Assembly: GCF_001678905.1 (NCBI RefSeq)
Contig: NZ_CP012117.1
Location: forward strand, 186,001 to 250,000
Direction: 5' to 3'
Length of the DNA stretch: 64,000 bases
DNA from: Dermabacter vaginalis
GTDB taxonomy: Bacteria > Actinomycetota > Actinomycetes > Actinomycetales > Dermabacteraceae
Made by a program: the position numbers and the translations under genes
In this document: one piece after another, positions 16,583-24,886 of the stretch
Layout of the letters: the number at the start of each line of letters is the position of its first letter
Numbering within the stretch: position 1 is the stretch's first letter
The notes under the pieces: model-generated
What the model was told of the DNA's origin: nothing
What the model saw: only the letters and a program-made list of their open reading frames with translations
Database searches by the model: none

Positions 16583-17318
16583 CGCCCTGGCCCCGTCCTT
16601 TCGTCTCGATGTGCGGCACGTCGCCGCCTCTTTGTGCTTCAGCGTAGAACGCGGCCACGAGAGCCGCGGACTCTTCGCTCATTGCTCTCACCAGTATCTC
16701 GGACTCGAGCCGCGCGGGATCAAAACGGGTGCGGGTCTCCACGTGGGGATCTGGTCCGACGGTTGCCGGGGGAGCGTCGGACACTCCTTCCGTGAGGTGA
16801 AGCCTCTCCACGTCCAACCCCAGAAGCGCAAGGTAATCCGCCGGCGCCCGGTCGATGTGCTCGGTGAAGGCGACGGCGAGCGCCCACACGTGTTCGCACA
16901 CGTCGGGCCAGCGCAGGCACGTGCAGCCGAAGGAGAGGGGAAGTTCGGCGCTCGGGAGGAGGGAGAGGCCTTCGCGGTCGAGGGCGCGTTCGTCGGCGTT
17001 GTCGTAGGTGCCCGCGAGCACGGCGAGGATCTCGTGTGGGTCGCGCGCGGCGCGCGCGACGAGGGCGTCGATGTCGTGAGGCAGGCGCGGCCCGAAGTCG
17101 AGTTGCGGATGGGTGAGCGTCCCGTCGATCGCGGCGGAGACCTCAGCCTTCACGTGCCCGAGCGTCACGTCGAGCCATTGGACGGCGCCCGCGCGCGCGA
17201 GGCGCTTACCGGCCGCGAGTCGCGTGCGGCCGAGCTGCACCTCGGCGCGGGCGAGAAACTCGGTCGCGAGGAAGCTTTCGCCGATCGCGCCGCGCTTCGA
17301 GGCCATCTCGATGCTCAT
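16551..17318 (-). CDS. SWIM zinc-finger protein
   Basis: 255 residues. The SWIM motif is CTCLRWPDVCEHVWAL (C-x-C-x(n)-C-x-H), a Zn-binding module found beside SNF2 helicases in bacteria. The rest is a poorly conserved helical protein (LDFGPRLPHDIDALVARAARDPHEILAVL). The gene overlaps the preceding SNF2 gene by 4 bp (ATGA), so the two are translationally coupled and the proteins very likely act together on DNA or protein targets. A dispersed 12-mer lies near its 3' end at 16755, where codons are unconserved. Confidence 0.88.
   Translation of the reverse strand: MSIEMASKRGAIGESFLATEFLARAEVQLGRTRLAAGKRLARAGAVQWLDVTLGHVKAEVSAAIDGTLTHPQLDFGPRLPHDIDALVARAARDPHEILAVLAGTYDNADERALDREGLSLLPSAELPLSFGCTCLRWPDVCEHVWALAVAFTEHIDRAPADYLALLGLDVERLHLTEGVSDAPPATVGPDPHVETRTRFDPARLESEILVRAMSEESAALVAAFYAEAQRGGDVPHIETKGRGQGDGSRADTGDD
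16755..16766 (-). repeat. Dispersed 12-mer, TCCGACGGTTGC
   Basis: Exact copy inside the SWIM gene. A second, imperfect half (GGGAGCGTCGGA, 16770-16781) follows in opposite orientation, recalling the pair at 10524. Confidence 0.7.
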
Positions 17319-20300
17319 GGGCGTCTGTCCTTCCGCGCGTCGCCGAGCGAGACGATCTCGGCGAGTTTCTCATTGCTGAGTTCCGTGAGCCAGCCTTCGC
17401 CGGAGCGGACGGTGTGTTCTGCGAGCTCGAGTTTTGAGCGCAGCACATCGTCGATCTTCTCCTCGATCGTTCCGATCGAGATGAGCTTGTGGACGGAAAC
17501 GTCTCGGGTTTGGCCGATGCGGAAGGCGCGGTCGGTGGCCTGGTTTTCGACGGCGGGGTTCCACCAGCGATCGAGGTGGATCACGTGATTGGCGGCCGTG
17601 AGGGTGATGCCGGTGCCGCCTGCGCGGAGCGAAAGCAGCATCGCCCCGGGCATGCCGGGGGAGTTCTGGAACTCGCGCACCATCTCGTCGCGCTCGGCCT
17701 TCGAGATTCCGCCGTGGAGGAACGGCACGCGAATGCCGAATGTTTTTTCCCAGTGCTCGAGCATCGTGGGGGCAAACGCCGTGAACTGCGTGAAAATGAG
17801 GGCCTTCTCGCCGCTCGCGACGACAGAACCGAGGATCGTATCGAGCCGCTCAAGCTTTCCGCTTCTGTGCTCGCCAGTGGCATCCAGCAGGGGTGAGCCG
17901 TCGCCGAGGAAGTGCGCGGGATGCCCGAGGACCTGCTTCATTTTCATGATCGTGGTGCTCACGATCGTGCGGCGCCGGCGGTCGCGGGCGAGAGGGTCAG
18001 AAACTTTTGCGAGCTGCTCGAGCTCTTTCGTCATGTCCTCGACGAGCGCCTTGTACAGCCCGGCCTGCTCCTCGGTGATGTTGACGAGCTCGCGCTCCTC
18101 GCGCTTGTCGGGAAGATCCGAAATGATGCTGCGATCAGTCTTGACGCGCCGCAGGATGAAGGGGCGCGTCACCAGACTCAAGCGTTCCTGCACGGCCCGG
18201 TTGCCCTCGTTGATCGGCTTGACGAACCTCTCCCTAAACGCGGCCTCGCTCGGCAGCAGCCCCGGCGTTGTGATCGAGAGGATCGAGTGGAGATCCGTGA
18301 GGTCGTTCTCGACGGGCGTGCCCGTGAGAGCAAGCCGCCGCCCCTCGGGAAGGGCCTTGACGGCTTGCGTGACGCCGGTGTCGTGATTCTTGACGTGTTG
18401 CGCTTCGTCGAGGATTACGCGGTGGAACGTCGCGGAGGCGAGATCGTCGAAATCGCGTGCAACGAGTGCATAGGTCGTGAGGGTGAGGTGGGAAGCGCGA
18501 GCGCGCTCGCGGAACGCCTCGCCGTGGAGTCGATCGGGGCCGTGGTGGATGTGGACGTCGAGGCTGGGGAGCCAGCGCTCAGCCTCGCGCTGCCAGCTAC
18601 CGAGGACCGACATGGGACACACGAGAAGCGTGGGGCCGATCTGGGGGAGCTTCTCGCGTTCGCGCGCGAGGAACGCGAGAACCTGCATCGTTTTGCCGAG
18701 GCCCATGTCGTCGGCGAGGATCCCGCCGAGGCCGCGCGAATCGAGGAACGTGAGCCAGTCGAGGCCGCGCTTTTGATAGGGGCGAAGCGTCGCCTTGAGC
18801 GTGCGGGGGGCGGGGAGCGCGGGAACGGAAACCTTATCGGTGCCAAACAGCAGCTCGTCGCCGTTGTTCGTCGCGGCCTCGACGCTCAGGTCGAGATCCT
18901 CGAGGCCACTCTCCGTGAGGAGGCCGCGAAACTGCACGTCGGTGAGCGCCTCACGTTCCCTCTCGCGAGGGTTTGCCGCCGCCACCCGGCGCGCGCCCTG
19001 GAGGAATGCCGTCGCGGCACGGAGCGTCGAGGAATCGAGGCGCACCCACTGCCCGCGAATGTTCACGAGCTCGCGCTGCTCCTCGAGGAGTTCCTCGAGT
19101 TCCTCGGGGCTCAGCATCGACTCGCCGACGGCGATGCCAAACTCGAACGACGCCATCGCACCCGAGAGTCCCACCGACTTTGTGGGGCGATTCTCGGGGT
19201 CCTCCTGCGGCGTTGCCACCGTCGCGACCACGCTCACGCGCTGCTTCGTCCACTCGCGCGGCAGCATGACCGCGATCCCTTCGGTCTCGAGCACGGCCGC
19301 GTCATCGGTGAGGAAGCGCGAAAGCTCCTTCGTGGAGAGGTTCCACGTGAGCCCGCCCGGCTCGGCGTGGATCGCCGCAAGCGTCGGAGAAAGGCGGCGC
19401 ACGTGGGAGGCATGCTCGAGCGCACCTACGCTCGTCAGGTCGCCCGCGTTCACGAGTTCCCCGAGCAGGTGCACGCGGCCCGACGTTTCGGTGAGGCACA
19501 CCTCGACCTGCCAGCGGGCGGCACTGGAGTACACACGGAGTCCGACGGTTGCCGAGCCGGCGTCGTACCCCTTCTGTTGCGCCTCGCGCACGCGCACCGT
19601 GAGGCGTGGCTGCCTCTCGCTCAAGAGAACTCCGGCGAGCGCCGAATCCACGAAGGAATCGAGGGTTTTACGCACGCGGCGGTCGCTGACGGTGTCGAGC
19701 GCGAGGAGCGTGTCGCTGGTGTCGAGGGCATCGAGGAGCGCCGCGCCCACGGGGTCGAGGGCCGCGAGTTCCTCGGCGCCCGGGAGCTTTCCCGCCCGTT
19801 CGCGTTCCTTGCGCAAGCGCGTGAAAGCGACGCGTGCGTGGGCATCGACGAGGTGTTCGAGCGCGGGATGAACGGGGGAAGTGCCCACCGCGAGACCCGG
19901 GGCGAGGCGCCAGCGCACGCGAGAAGTGTCGTGGGCGCTCTCGGGCCCGGGAACGACGTCACGTCGGTCGACAATTTCTCTCGCGTGTGAATCGAGATTG
20001 AGGACCGCGAGGGTTTCGGGCGCGAGGAGGATTCCCTCACCGAGGTCGAGTGGGCGACCGGCCGCGGCGAGCTCACCGATGAGGCGGGTGATGCCCTCCG
20101 TGCTCGTATCTCTCGGCGTTGCCGACGTGCGTGCGAGGTGAGCGATGCGTGCGCGCAGAGCCGTGGTGAGCTCAGCGAGGTGCGCGCTTTCAAGCGCGAG
20201 GGTGCGCACGCGGGTGCGGCGGCCAAGGAGCTCGACCTCGATCACGTGACGCATGGGCCGCGCGAGCCACGCCCCGATCGGGGCAAGTGGCGCGGGTCGA

Positions 20301-20524
20301 CCGCTGTCGGGAGAAAGCGCCGTGAGTGCAGGTTCGAGAGCGTCGAGCGTATGCGCGCGGCGCTCGGAGTCGGTCACGTGGGCCCACAGGCTCACGCCGA
20401 GGGCGGTATCAGCGTGAAGGTGGAGCGTGCACGAACGATACGCGAGAGCGGGCCTCGGCTCCGCCTCGTGGGTGCCCGTGGTGCTCAGAGGCCGTCGGCG
20501 ACCGTCGCGGTTGCGCTCATCCAC
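17315..20524 (-). CDS. SNF2/Rad54-family DEAD-like helicase
   Basis: 1069 residues. After a long N-terminal region comes the two-lobed SNF2 motor: motif I in GGILADDMGLGKTMQVLAFL, motif II DEAQ (VILDEAQHVKNHDTG), motif III LTGTPVEN, motif V LRAGGTGITLTAANHV and motif VI QATDRAFRIGQTRDVSVHKL. Such proteins use ATP to move on double-stranded DNA and remodel bound proteins. I chose GTG 20524 because AAGGAG stands 11 bases before it; ATG 20557 lacks a ribosome site. Even so it overlaps the ParA-like gene by 40 bp. It is followed by a coupled SWIM gene, the common bacterial arrangement. Two exact dispersed 12-mers lie in the N-terminal half. Confidence 0.93.
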   Translation of the reverse strand: MDERNRDGRRRPLSTTGTHEAEPRPALAYRSCTLHLHADTALGVSLWAHVTDSERRAHTLDALEPALTALSPDSGRPAPLAPIGAWLARPMRHVIEVELLGRRTRVRTLALESAHLAELTTALRARIAHLARTSATPRDTSTEGITRLIGELAAAGRPLDLGEGILLAPETLAVLNLDSHAREIVDRRDVVPGPESAHDTSRVRWRLAPGLAVGTSPVHPALEHLVDAHARVAFTRLRKERERAGKLPGAEELAALDPVGAALLDALDTSDTLLALDTVSDRRVRKTLDSFVDSALAGVLLSERQPRLTVRVREAQQKGYDAGSATVGLRVYSSAARWQVEVCLTETSGRVHLLGELVNAGDLTSVGALEHASHVRRLSPTLAAIHAEPGGLTWNLSTKELSRFLTDDAAVLETEGIAVMLPREWTKQRVSVVATVATPQEDPENRPTKSVGLSGAMASFEFGIAVGESMLSPEELEELLEEQRELVNIRGQWVRLDSSTLRAATAFLQGARRVAAANPREREREALTDVQFRGLLTESGLEDLDLSVEAATNNGDELLFGTDKVSVPALPAPRTLKATLRPYQKRGLDWLTFLDSRGLGGILADDMGLGKTMQVLAFLAREREKLPQIGPTLLVCPMSVLGSWQREAERWLPSLDVHIHHGPDRLHGEAFRERARASHLTLTTYALVARDFDDLASATFHRVILDEAQHVKNHDTGVTQAVKALPEGRRLALTGTPVENDLTDLHSILSITTPGLLPSEAAFRERFVKPINEGNRAVQERLSLVTRPFILRRVKTDRSIISDLPDKREERELVNITEEQAGLYKALVEDMTKELEQLAKVSDPLARDRRRRTIVSTTIMKMKQVLGHPAHFLGDGSPLLDATGEHRSGKLERLDTILGSVVASGEKALIFTQFTAFAPTMLEHWEKTFGIRVPFLHGGISKAERDEMVREFQNSPGMPGAMLLSLRAGGTGITLTAANHVIHLDRWWNPAVENQATDRAFRIGQTRDVSVHKLISIGTIEEKIDDVLRSKLELAEHTVRSGEGWLTELSNEKLAEIVSLGDARKDRRP
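19377..19388 (+). repeat. Dispersed 12-mer, GCAAGCGTCGGA
   Basis: Exact copy inside the N-terminal, poorly conserved half of the SNF2 gene. Confidence 0.7.
19541..19552 (-). repeat. Dispersed 12-mer, TCCGACGGTTGC
   Basis: Exact copy inside the SNF2 gene, 152 bp from the copy at 19377 and in opposite orientation. The flanks AGTCCGACGGTTGCC match those at 10524. Confidence 0.7.
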
Positions 20525-21993
20525 GCCTCGCGCGTCTCCTTCGAGAGCTTGGCCCATTCGAGGCTTCCGCCATCCACGAAGTGCGGCTCGAACGGAACTT
20601 CGAGCACGGCGCGCGTGTGAGCGCCGAAGTGGTGAAGGAGACGCTTGCGCAGCACGCGGTCGATCTTGCCGCGCGAGGAGTGCGACAGGATCGTCACCGC
20701 GTTCTCGACCTGTTTCTTGTGGCCCGTCATGCGCAGTTCATCGATCATCCACGCCGCGGCGTTGAAGGTGTCCTCTCGAACCGTCGAGACGATCACGAGC
20801 TGATCGGCGCCTTCGACAGCGGCGAGCCAGTTCGAGGCGCGCACGTTATTGCCGGTGTCCACGACCTTGATGCGGTAGAAGCGCGAGAGCGTGTCGTTGA
20901 GGCGATTGAAAGCATCGCCATCGATCGACGCGGCCGAGCCCGGATCCTCATCGGAAGCAAGAATGTCGAAGTTCATGTCGCCTTGCGGGCGCACGTATTT
21001 ATCGAGGTCAGCCACGCGCGCATCCGTGCCCGCGAAGTGATCGAGGTTGTGGAGAAGATCGAGGGCCGTGAGGTGGTGCTCGCTCGGGATGCCGCGCCAG
21101 CCGAGGGTGCCTCGCGTTTCGTTGTTGTCCCACGCGAGCACGCTTCCCCCGCGGAACATGCCGAGGGTCGCGGCGAGCATGAGCACGCTCGTGGTTTTGT
21201 GGGCGCCGCCCTTGAGGTTCACGACCGCGATGTTCTTCGGTGCGTCAAGCCGCTTACGGATCCGCTCAATCTGATCGAGTTCGAGGCGCTCGGCGCGGCC
21301 GGGCCCGGGCTTAATGAGACCGAAGGTGGCCTGGCGGATGAACTTGTTGAAGCCTCGCGTGGCGACCGGCTTGCGGTGGGCGTCGTTGCCCGCGCGTAGG
21401 TCATCGAGCGTCGGCAGGTCGTCCTTGGGAAGCTCGCGCTTCGGTGCCACAACGGGCTCGTGCGGCTGTGCCGTCGAGGAGGGGGTGAGCTCGTCGCCAC
21501 CTGCGCGACGCGTGCCATCGAGGGCCTCGGGAGAGGACGTGGAATCAGCAGCGGGGCGTTCCTCCGCAGCGGCAAGGCGCTTCTGGAGATCGGCGAGAGC
21601 GGCGGCGGAGGCCGCGCTCGCGGAGCCAGGGGAGGAGGCGCTTGCGGGTCGCGGGGTGTTCCCGGAAGCCGGGCTCGTGGCACTCAGCGCCGAATGACGC
21701 CCTCGCTTTTGACCTGCGGCGGCAGGCATCGCGGCATTCGAGGCATACAGCGGGCGTGAGTCCGCCTCACGCGGCTGGATCCGGCCGTTGGGTTCCACGC
21801 GAAGATTGTGGGTTGCCGGGCCATCAAAAATGACGACATCGATCGGGCCGTCCTGCTTACGAGCTTCTGCGACGAAGGCGTGCTTGATGGCGGTGCGCAC
21901 CTCGTTCCTGCTCTCGCCTTCGATGCGTTCGGCGCGGTCGGCGAACTGAATCGTGGCGTCCTTCGCCGAAACGATGCGTGCGTGAGCAATCAT
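20485..21993 (-). CDS. ParA/MinD-like P-loop ATPase with long N-terminal extension
   Basis: 502 residues. An N-terminal region of about 100 residues (MIAHARIVSAKDATIQF...) and an Ala/Ser/Pro-rich linker precede a deviant Walker A, VNLKGGAHKTTSVLML (KGGxxKTT), LAWDNNETRGTLGW at the position of the A' motif, and KVVDTGNNVRASNW, the Walker B region. This is the SIMIBI/MinD class, similar in layout to the EspI-type proteins known in some actinobacteria. No ParB, centromere-like repeat or secretion genes are seen here, so partition is not supported. ATG 21993 follows AGGA. The downstream SNF2 and SWIM genes overlap in series, suggesting one operon. Confidence 0.85.
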   Translation of the reverse strand: MIAHARIVSAKDATIQFADRAERIEGESRNEVRTAIKHAFVAEARKQDGPIDVVIFDGPATHNLRVEPNGRIQPREADSRPLYASNAAMPAAAGQKRGRHSALSATSPASGNTPRPASASSPGSASAASAAALADLQKRLAAAEERPAADSTSSPEALDGTRRAGGDELTPSSTAQPHEPVVAPKRELPKDDLPTLDDLRAGNDAHRKPVATRGFNKFIRQATFGLIKPGPGRAERLELDQIERIRKRLDAPKNIAVVNLKGGAHKTTSVLMLAATLGMFRGGSVLAWDNNETRGTLGWRGIPSEHHLTALDLLHNLDHFAGTDARVADLDKYVRPQGDMNFDILASDEDPGSAASIDGDAFNRLNDTLSRFYRIKVVDTGNNVRASNWLAAVEGADQLVIVSTVREDTFNAAAWMIDELRMTGHKKQVENAVTILSHSSRGKIDRVLRKRLLHHFGAHTRAVLEVPFEPHFVDGGSLEWAKLSKETREAWMSATATVADGL

Positions 21994-22149
21994 GAAGGTC
22001 CTCGCTGCGAATGTGCGGATGCTGGTTAAAGGCGCCTGCGCGCCCTGACCCCCCATCGTAACGGCCCCACCTTAAACGAGGGGAGGCGAGGTGAATCACT
22101 CGTGGAGAACCCGCCGCCGTGAGGCGTCGATCTGAGTTCACTTTTACCC

Positions 22150-22410
22150 CAATGTGTTTTAGAATTGGAGTACCGGCGTTGCCCGCTCCGCGGCATTCCG
22201 GCGTCGCATGAGCGGCACAAGCACGGCACATGTGCCGGAACATAGCCGCCGCACAGCGCTCACCCCCTTGCGCGTGCGGCCCGGCGATCGGCAGTTCCCC
22301 CGAACCCGATCGCCGCTCCGCAGGGACCTCCCCCCTTCGTCCCGCGGAGCCAGCGAACGGACCGTGAGCCCCATCTGTGCGCGCTCCGGTCCGTTCGTCT
22401 GTTAATCCCG
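22150..22410. other. Hairpin-rich intergenic region, candidate structured RNA
   Basis: The gap 21994-22427 has no credible gene but several strong stems. CGGCGATCGG (22282-22291) pairs with CCGATCGCCG (22306-22315), helped by an inner GTTC/GAAC. CTCCGC-GGGAC (22316-22327) pairs with GTCCC-GCGGAG (22339-22349). CGAACGGACCG (22354-22364) pairs with CGGTCCGTTCG (22387-22397). Upstream lie TTCCGGC/GCCGGAA and the palindrome CGGCACATGTGCCG (22224-22237). A TAGAAT box stands at 22160-22165 on the plus strand. It may be a plus-strand small RNA or the leader of the ParA-like gene. Confidence 0.45.
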
Positions 22411-22427
22411 GTGCTTGCGCAGGCTCT

Positions 22428-23150
22428 CTACTTCGTTCCCAAAAGCGCGACATCGCTCCCAAGCTCGAGCCGGTAACCCGAACCTCGCACGGTCGAAATG
22501 AGCTTCCGGTAGCGCCCCAGCTTGTTGCGCACACGGCGAATATGCACGTCAACGGTGCGCTCGCCCGCCTCGCTGCCCGCCGAGTTCCACACCTCGCTCA
22601 TGAGTTCTTCGCGCGAAACGATGCAGCGCGCCTTGCGGGCAAGATACGCCAATAGCTCGAATTCGCGATGCGTGAGGTCCACGTCCTCACCGTCGATCCG
22701 TACGCGGCGCCCAAAGAGGTCGATCACGAGTGAGGGCTGTGCGAGGCGGGCACCCCGGCGCCCGGGAAGTGATGGGCTCGCGGGGCTGAGCGCGCTCGCA
22801 GCCCCCGGAGCACTTACCGGACTCACCGAGCGTGACTGAAGCAGACGCAAACGCGCAGCTTCGGCATCGCGCCTCGCGGGAGCGTTCGGTGACACGACTC
22901 CGGCTTTGCGCGGGCGCAGCGCTTGCGGTTTGCCTGCGGGGCGCGGCGGGATCGAAGCGGTCGCGCTCTGGCCGGGCACGGCGGTAAAACGGGCGGGGCG
23001 GGGTCCGGGTTCCGACGCCACCTGCACGTGCGCGGTTCCACCTTTGGCGGTGGCGAGCGAGTGGGCGTGGGCACGCAGCGAATCCGCGAGAAGCGTGACC
23101 TCACGCGGATGGCTCGTAGCGGGAAGCTCAACGGTGAGCGTCACGCTCAC
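22428..23150 (-). CDS. Winged-helix (OmpR/PhoB-type) DNA-binding regulator without receiver domain
   Basis: About 240 residues. The C-terminal 95 residues are a classic Trans_reg_C domain (VDLTHREFELLAYLARK, CIVSREELMSEVWN, ERTVDVHIRRVRNKLG, the wing ISTVRGSGYRL). The N-terminal part lacks the phosphoreceiver aspartate domain and is instead Ala/Pro-rich. Similar receiver-less winged-helix proteins occur in actinobacteria. The GTG 23150 is the first usual start, but the frame stays open upstream and reads plausibly (ITVAFDRPLAS...) after a GGAG, without ATG/GTG/TTG, so the true start may be upstream. Target genes are unknown; the hairpin region lies directly downstream. Confidence 0.85.
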   Translation of the reverse strand: MSVTLTVELPATSHPREVTLLADSLRAHAHSLATAKGGTAHVQVASEPGPRPARFTAVPGQSATASIPPRPAGKPQALRPRKAGVVSPNAPARRDAEAARLRLLQSRSVSPVSAPGAASALSPASPSLPGRRGARLAQPSLVIDLFGRRVRIDGEDVDLTHREFELLAYLARKARCIVSREELMSEVWNSAGSEAGERTVDVHIRRVRNKLGRYRKLISTVRGSGYRLELGSDVALLGTK

Positions 23151-23296
23151 CGTCCGGGTCGAAGTGGAAGCGAGGGGGCGATCAAAAGCAACGGTGATGG
23201 CGATTCTCCAGGATGCGGCGCCGCGTGGCGCAAAAAGATGAGGAATCCGAGATCTCGCGGGGGAGTGAAGTGAACTCGCGTGCGAGGCGTGCTCCC

Positions 23297-23344
23297 GGTG
23301 GGCACCTGGAGCCCACGCCCAGTGGCCGGCTCCTGTCAGCCGGC
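23297..23344. terminator. Two adjacent hairpins between divergent/convergent genes
   Basis: GTGGGC/GCCCAC (23298-23316) and GCCGGCT/AGCCGGC (23325-23344), the second followed by TCTTTG. They sit in the 452-bp gap 23151-23602 that is otherwise empty apart from a possible small gene. The second could end transcription coming from either side. Confidence 0.45.
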
Positions 23345-23358
23345 TCTTTGCAGTGCGC

Positions 23359-23478
23359 TTAGAGGCGCGGCTGACCCTGCATCATGGACATCGCCATGTC
23401 CATCATCATGCCGCGCATCATGAAACGGGAGACCGAACGGGTCCCCTCGTTGATGGTCGATGCGGCATGGAATGTCAT
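23359..23478 (-). CDS. Possible Met-rich 39-residue small protein
   Basis: MTFHAASTINEG followed by a run in which about one residue in three is Met (SRFMMRGMMMDMAMSMMQG). No ribosome site precedes ATG 23478, so it would need a leaderless message; longer in-frame starts exist (up to 23640) but overlap the end of upp. It is placed between the winged-helix gene and upp. Met-rich short proteins can bind copper, but nothing here shows that. It may be chance. Confidence 0.3.
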   Translation of the reverse strand: MTFHAASTINEGTRSVSRFMMRGMMMDMAMSMMQGQPRL

Positions 23479-23602
23479 GCCACAAGTGTGAAACATGAAT
23501 GACGCCGGCGCAAGTGGGCGTTCACATACTGAAACACTCGGGGGATTCAGCCCGTGGGGAACGCGCGCCGCGCCGGCGCCGTGCACAAGAGAAGAGTGGT
23601 GC

Positions 23603-24241
23603 TTAGTCGACGACTCCGAAGAGGCGATCGCCCGCATCACCGAGGCCCGGAACGATGTAGTTCTTTTCGTTGAGTTTCTCGTCGATCGCCGCGGTCACCA
23701 CCGTAATGTTGGCGTTCTTATCGAGCTTCTGCTCCATCGTGGCGATGCCCTCGGGGGCCGAGAGGAGAGTGACGCACGTGATGTCGCGAGCGCCCTTTTC
23801 GAGCAAGTAGTTCACGGAGGCGATGAGGGTGTGGCCCGTGGCGAGCATCGGATCCACCACGAAGCACTGGCGGCCCGTGAGGTCATCGGGGAGGCGGTTT
23901 GCGTAGGTCGTGACCTCGAGGGTTTCGTCATTGCGCACCATGCCGAGGAAGCCCACCTCGGCCGTGGGAAGCAAGCGAGTGATGCCATCGAGCATGCCGA
24001 GGCCCGCGCGGAGAATCGGCACAACCATGGGCTTTGGATCCGTGAGCTTACGGCCAACCGTCGTCGCGACAGGGGTCTCGACCTCCGCGGGAGCAACGGC
24101 GACATTGCGAGTCGCCTCGTACGCGAGGAGGGTGACGAGCTCATCGGCGAGCTGGCGGAAAACGGAACTCGGAGTGTTCTTATCGCGAAGGACGGTGAGC
24201 TTATGGGCAACGAGCGGGTGGTCAATGTTCAATACGCGCAT
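23603..24241 (-). CDS. upp: Uracil phosphoribosyltransferase
   Basis: 212 residues, full length. The PRPP loop is [20 protein letters not shown] (D-P-M-L-A-T-G), preceded by [12 protein letters not shown], and the end is [12 protein letters not shown], the typical UPRT C-terminus. It makes UMP from uracil and PRPP in the cytoplasm (pyrimidine salvage). It is divergent from tadA, with 70 bp between the two starts, the frequent actinobacterial pairing. Confidence 0.97.
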   Translation of the reverse strand: MRVLNIDHPLVAHKLTVLRDKNTPSSVFRQLADELVTLLAYEATRNVAVAPAEVETPVATTVGRKLTDPKPMVVPILRAGLGMLDGITRLLPTAEVGFLGMVRNDETLEVTTYANRLPDDLTGRQCFVVDPMLATGHTLIASVNYLLEKGARDITCVTLLSAPEGIATMEQKLDKNANITVVTAAIDEKLNEKNYIVPGLGDAGDRLFGVVD

Positions 24242-24311
24242 GAGGCCAGCCTATTACGATGAAAGCCGATCCGGCGCGGCCACAGGGCCCAAACATGAAA
24301 GCGAGGCGCGC

Positions 24312-24809
24312 ATGACACACGCGGTTCTCGAATTGGACCAGCTCATGCAGCCCGCGATCAACGAAGCGCGCACCGCCTCGACGCCACCGCGCCGCGACAT
24401 TCCCATCGGTGCCGCCGTGTACGACGAAGAGGGAAGGCTACTCGCGAGCGCCGGCAACCGTCGGGAAGCGGATGAAGACCCCACCGCCCACGCCGAAATC
24501 CTTGCCCTTCGCGAAGCGGCCCGCGTGCGCGGGCGCTGGAACCTGAGCGGCTGTACCCTCGCCGTGACCCTCGAGCCCTGCACGATGTGCGCGGGTGCGA
24601 TTGTGCTTGCTCGCATCAAACACCTTGTCGTGGGCGCGATGGATCCCAAAGCGGGAGCGGCCGGGTCGCTCTACGACCTCGTTCGTGAAGAGAGGCTCAA
24701 TCACCGAGTGGAACTCACCACGGGCGTGAGAGCCGAAGAATGCGGCGATATGCTCCGCGATTTTTTTCGCGCCTTGCGTGAACGACGCAAGGGGCTACGC
24801 GAAGGGTAA
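24312..24809 (+). CDS. tadA: tRNA-specific adenosine deaminase
   Basis: 165 residues. The Zn-binding cytidine/adenosine deaminase motifs are intact: HAE in DPTAHAEILAL and PCTMC in LEPCTMCAGAI. TadA converts A34 to inosine in the tRNA-Arg(ACG) anticodon. The end (FFRALRERRK) is the usual Arg-rich helix. ATG 24312 is chosen because upstream in-frame codons are not conserved-looking. Ends 77 bp before the next gene. Confidence 0.95.
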   Translation: MTHAVLELDQLMQPAINEARTASTPPRRDIPIGAAVYDEEGRLLASAGNRREADEDPTAHAEILALREAARVRGRWNLSGCTLAVTLEPCTMCAGAIVLARIKHLVVGAMDPKAGAAGSLYDLVREERLNHRVELTTGVRAEECGDMLRDFFRALRERRKGLREG

Positions 24810-24886
24810 AAAGTCCCGTACGATGATGCCCGTGACACACGCGTAAAAAGAGGACGAGCGCGTGCGCCGACGAGCAAGGAATCGAC

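Noticed and set aside
17912-19990. Long plus-strand open frame (692 codons) opposite the SNF2 gene
   Set aside because: Antisense shadow; no domain, no ribosome site, and the SNF2 motifs on the other strand are unmistakable.
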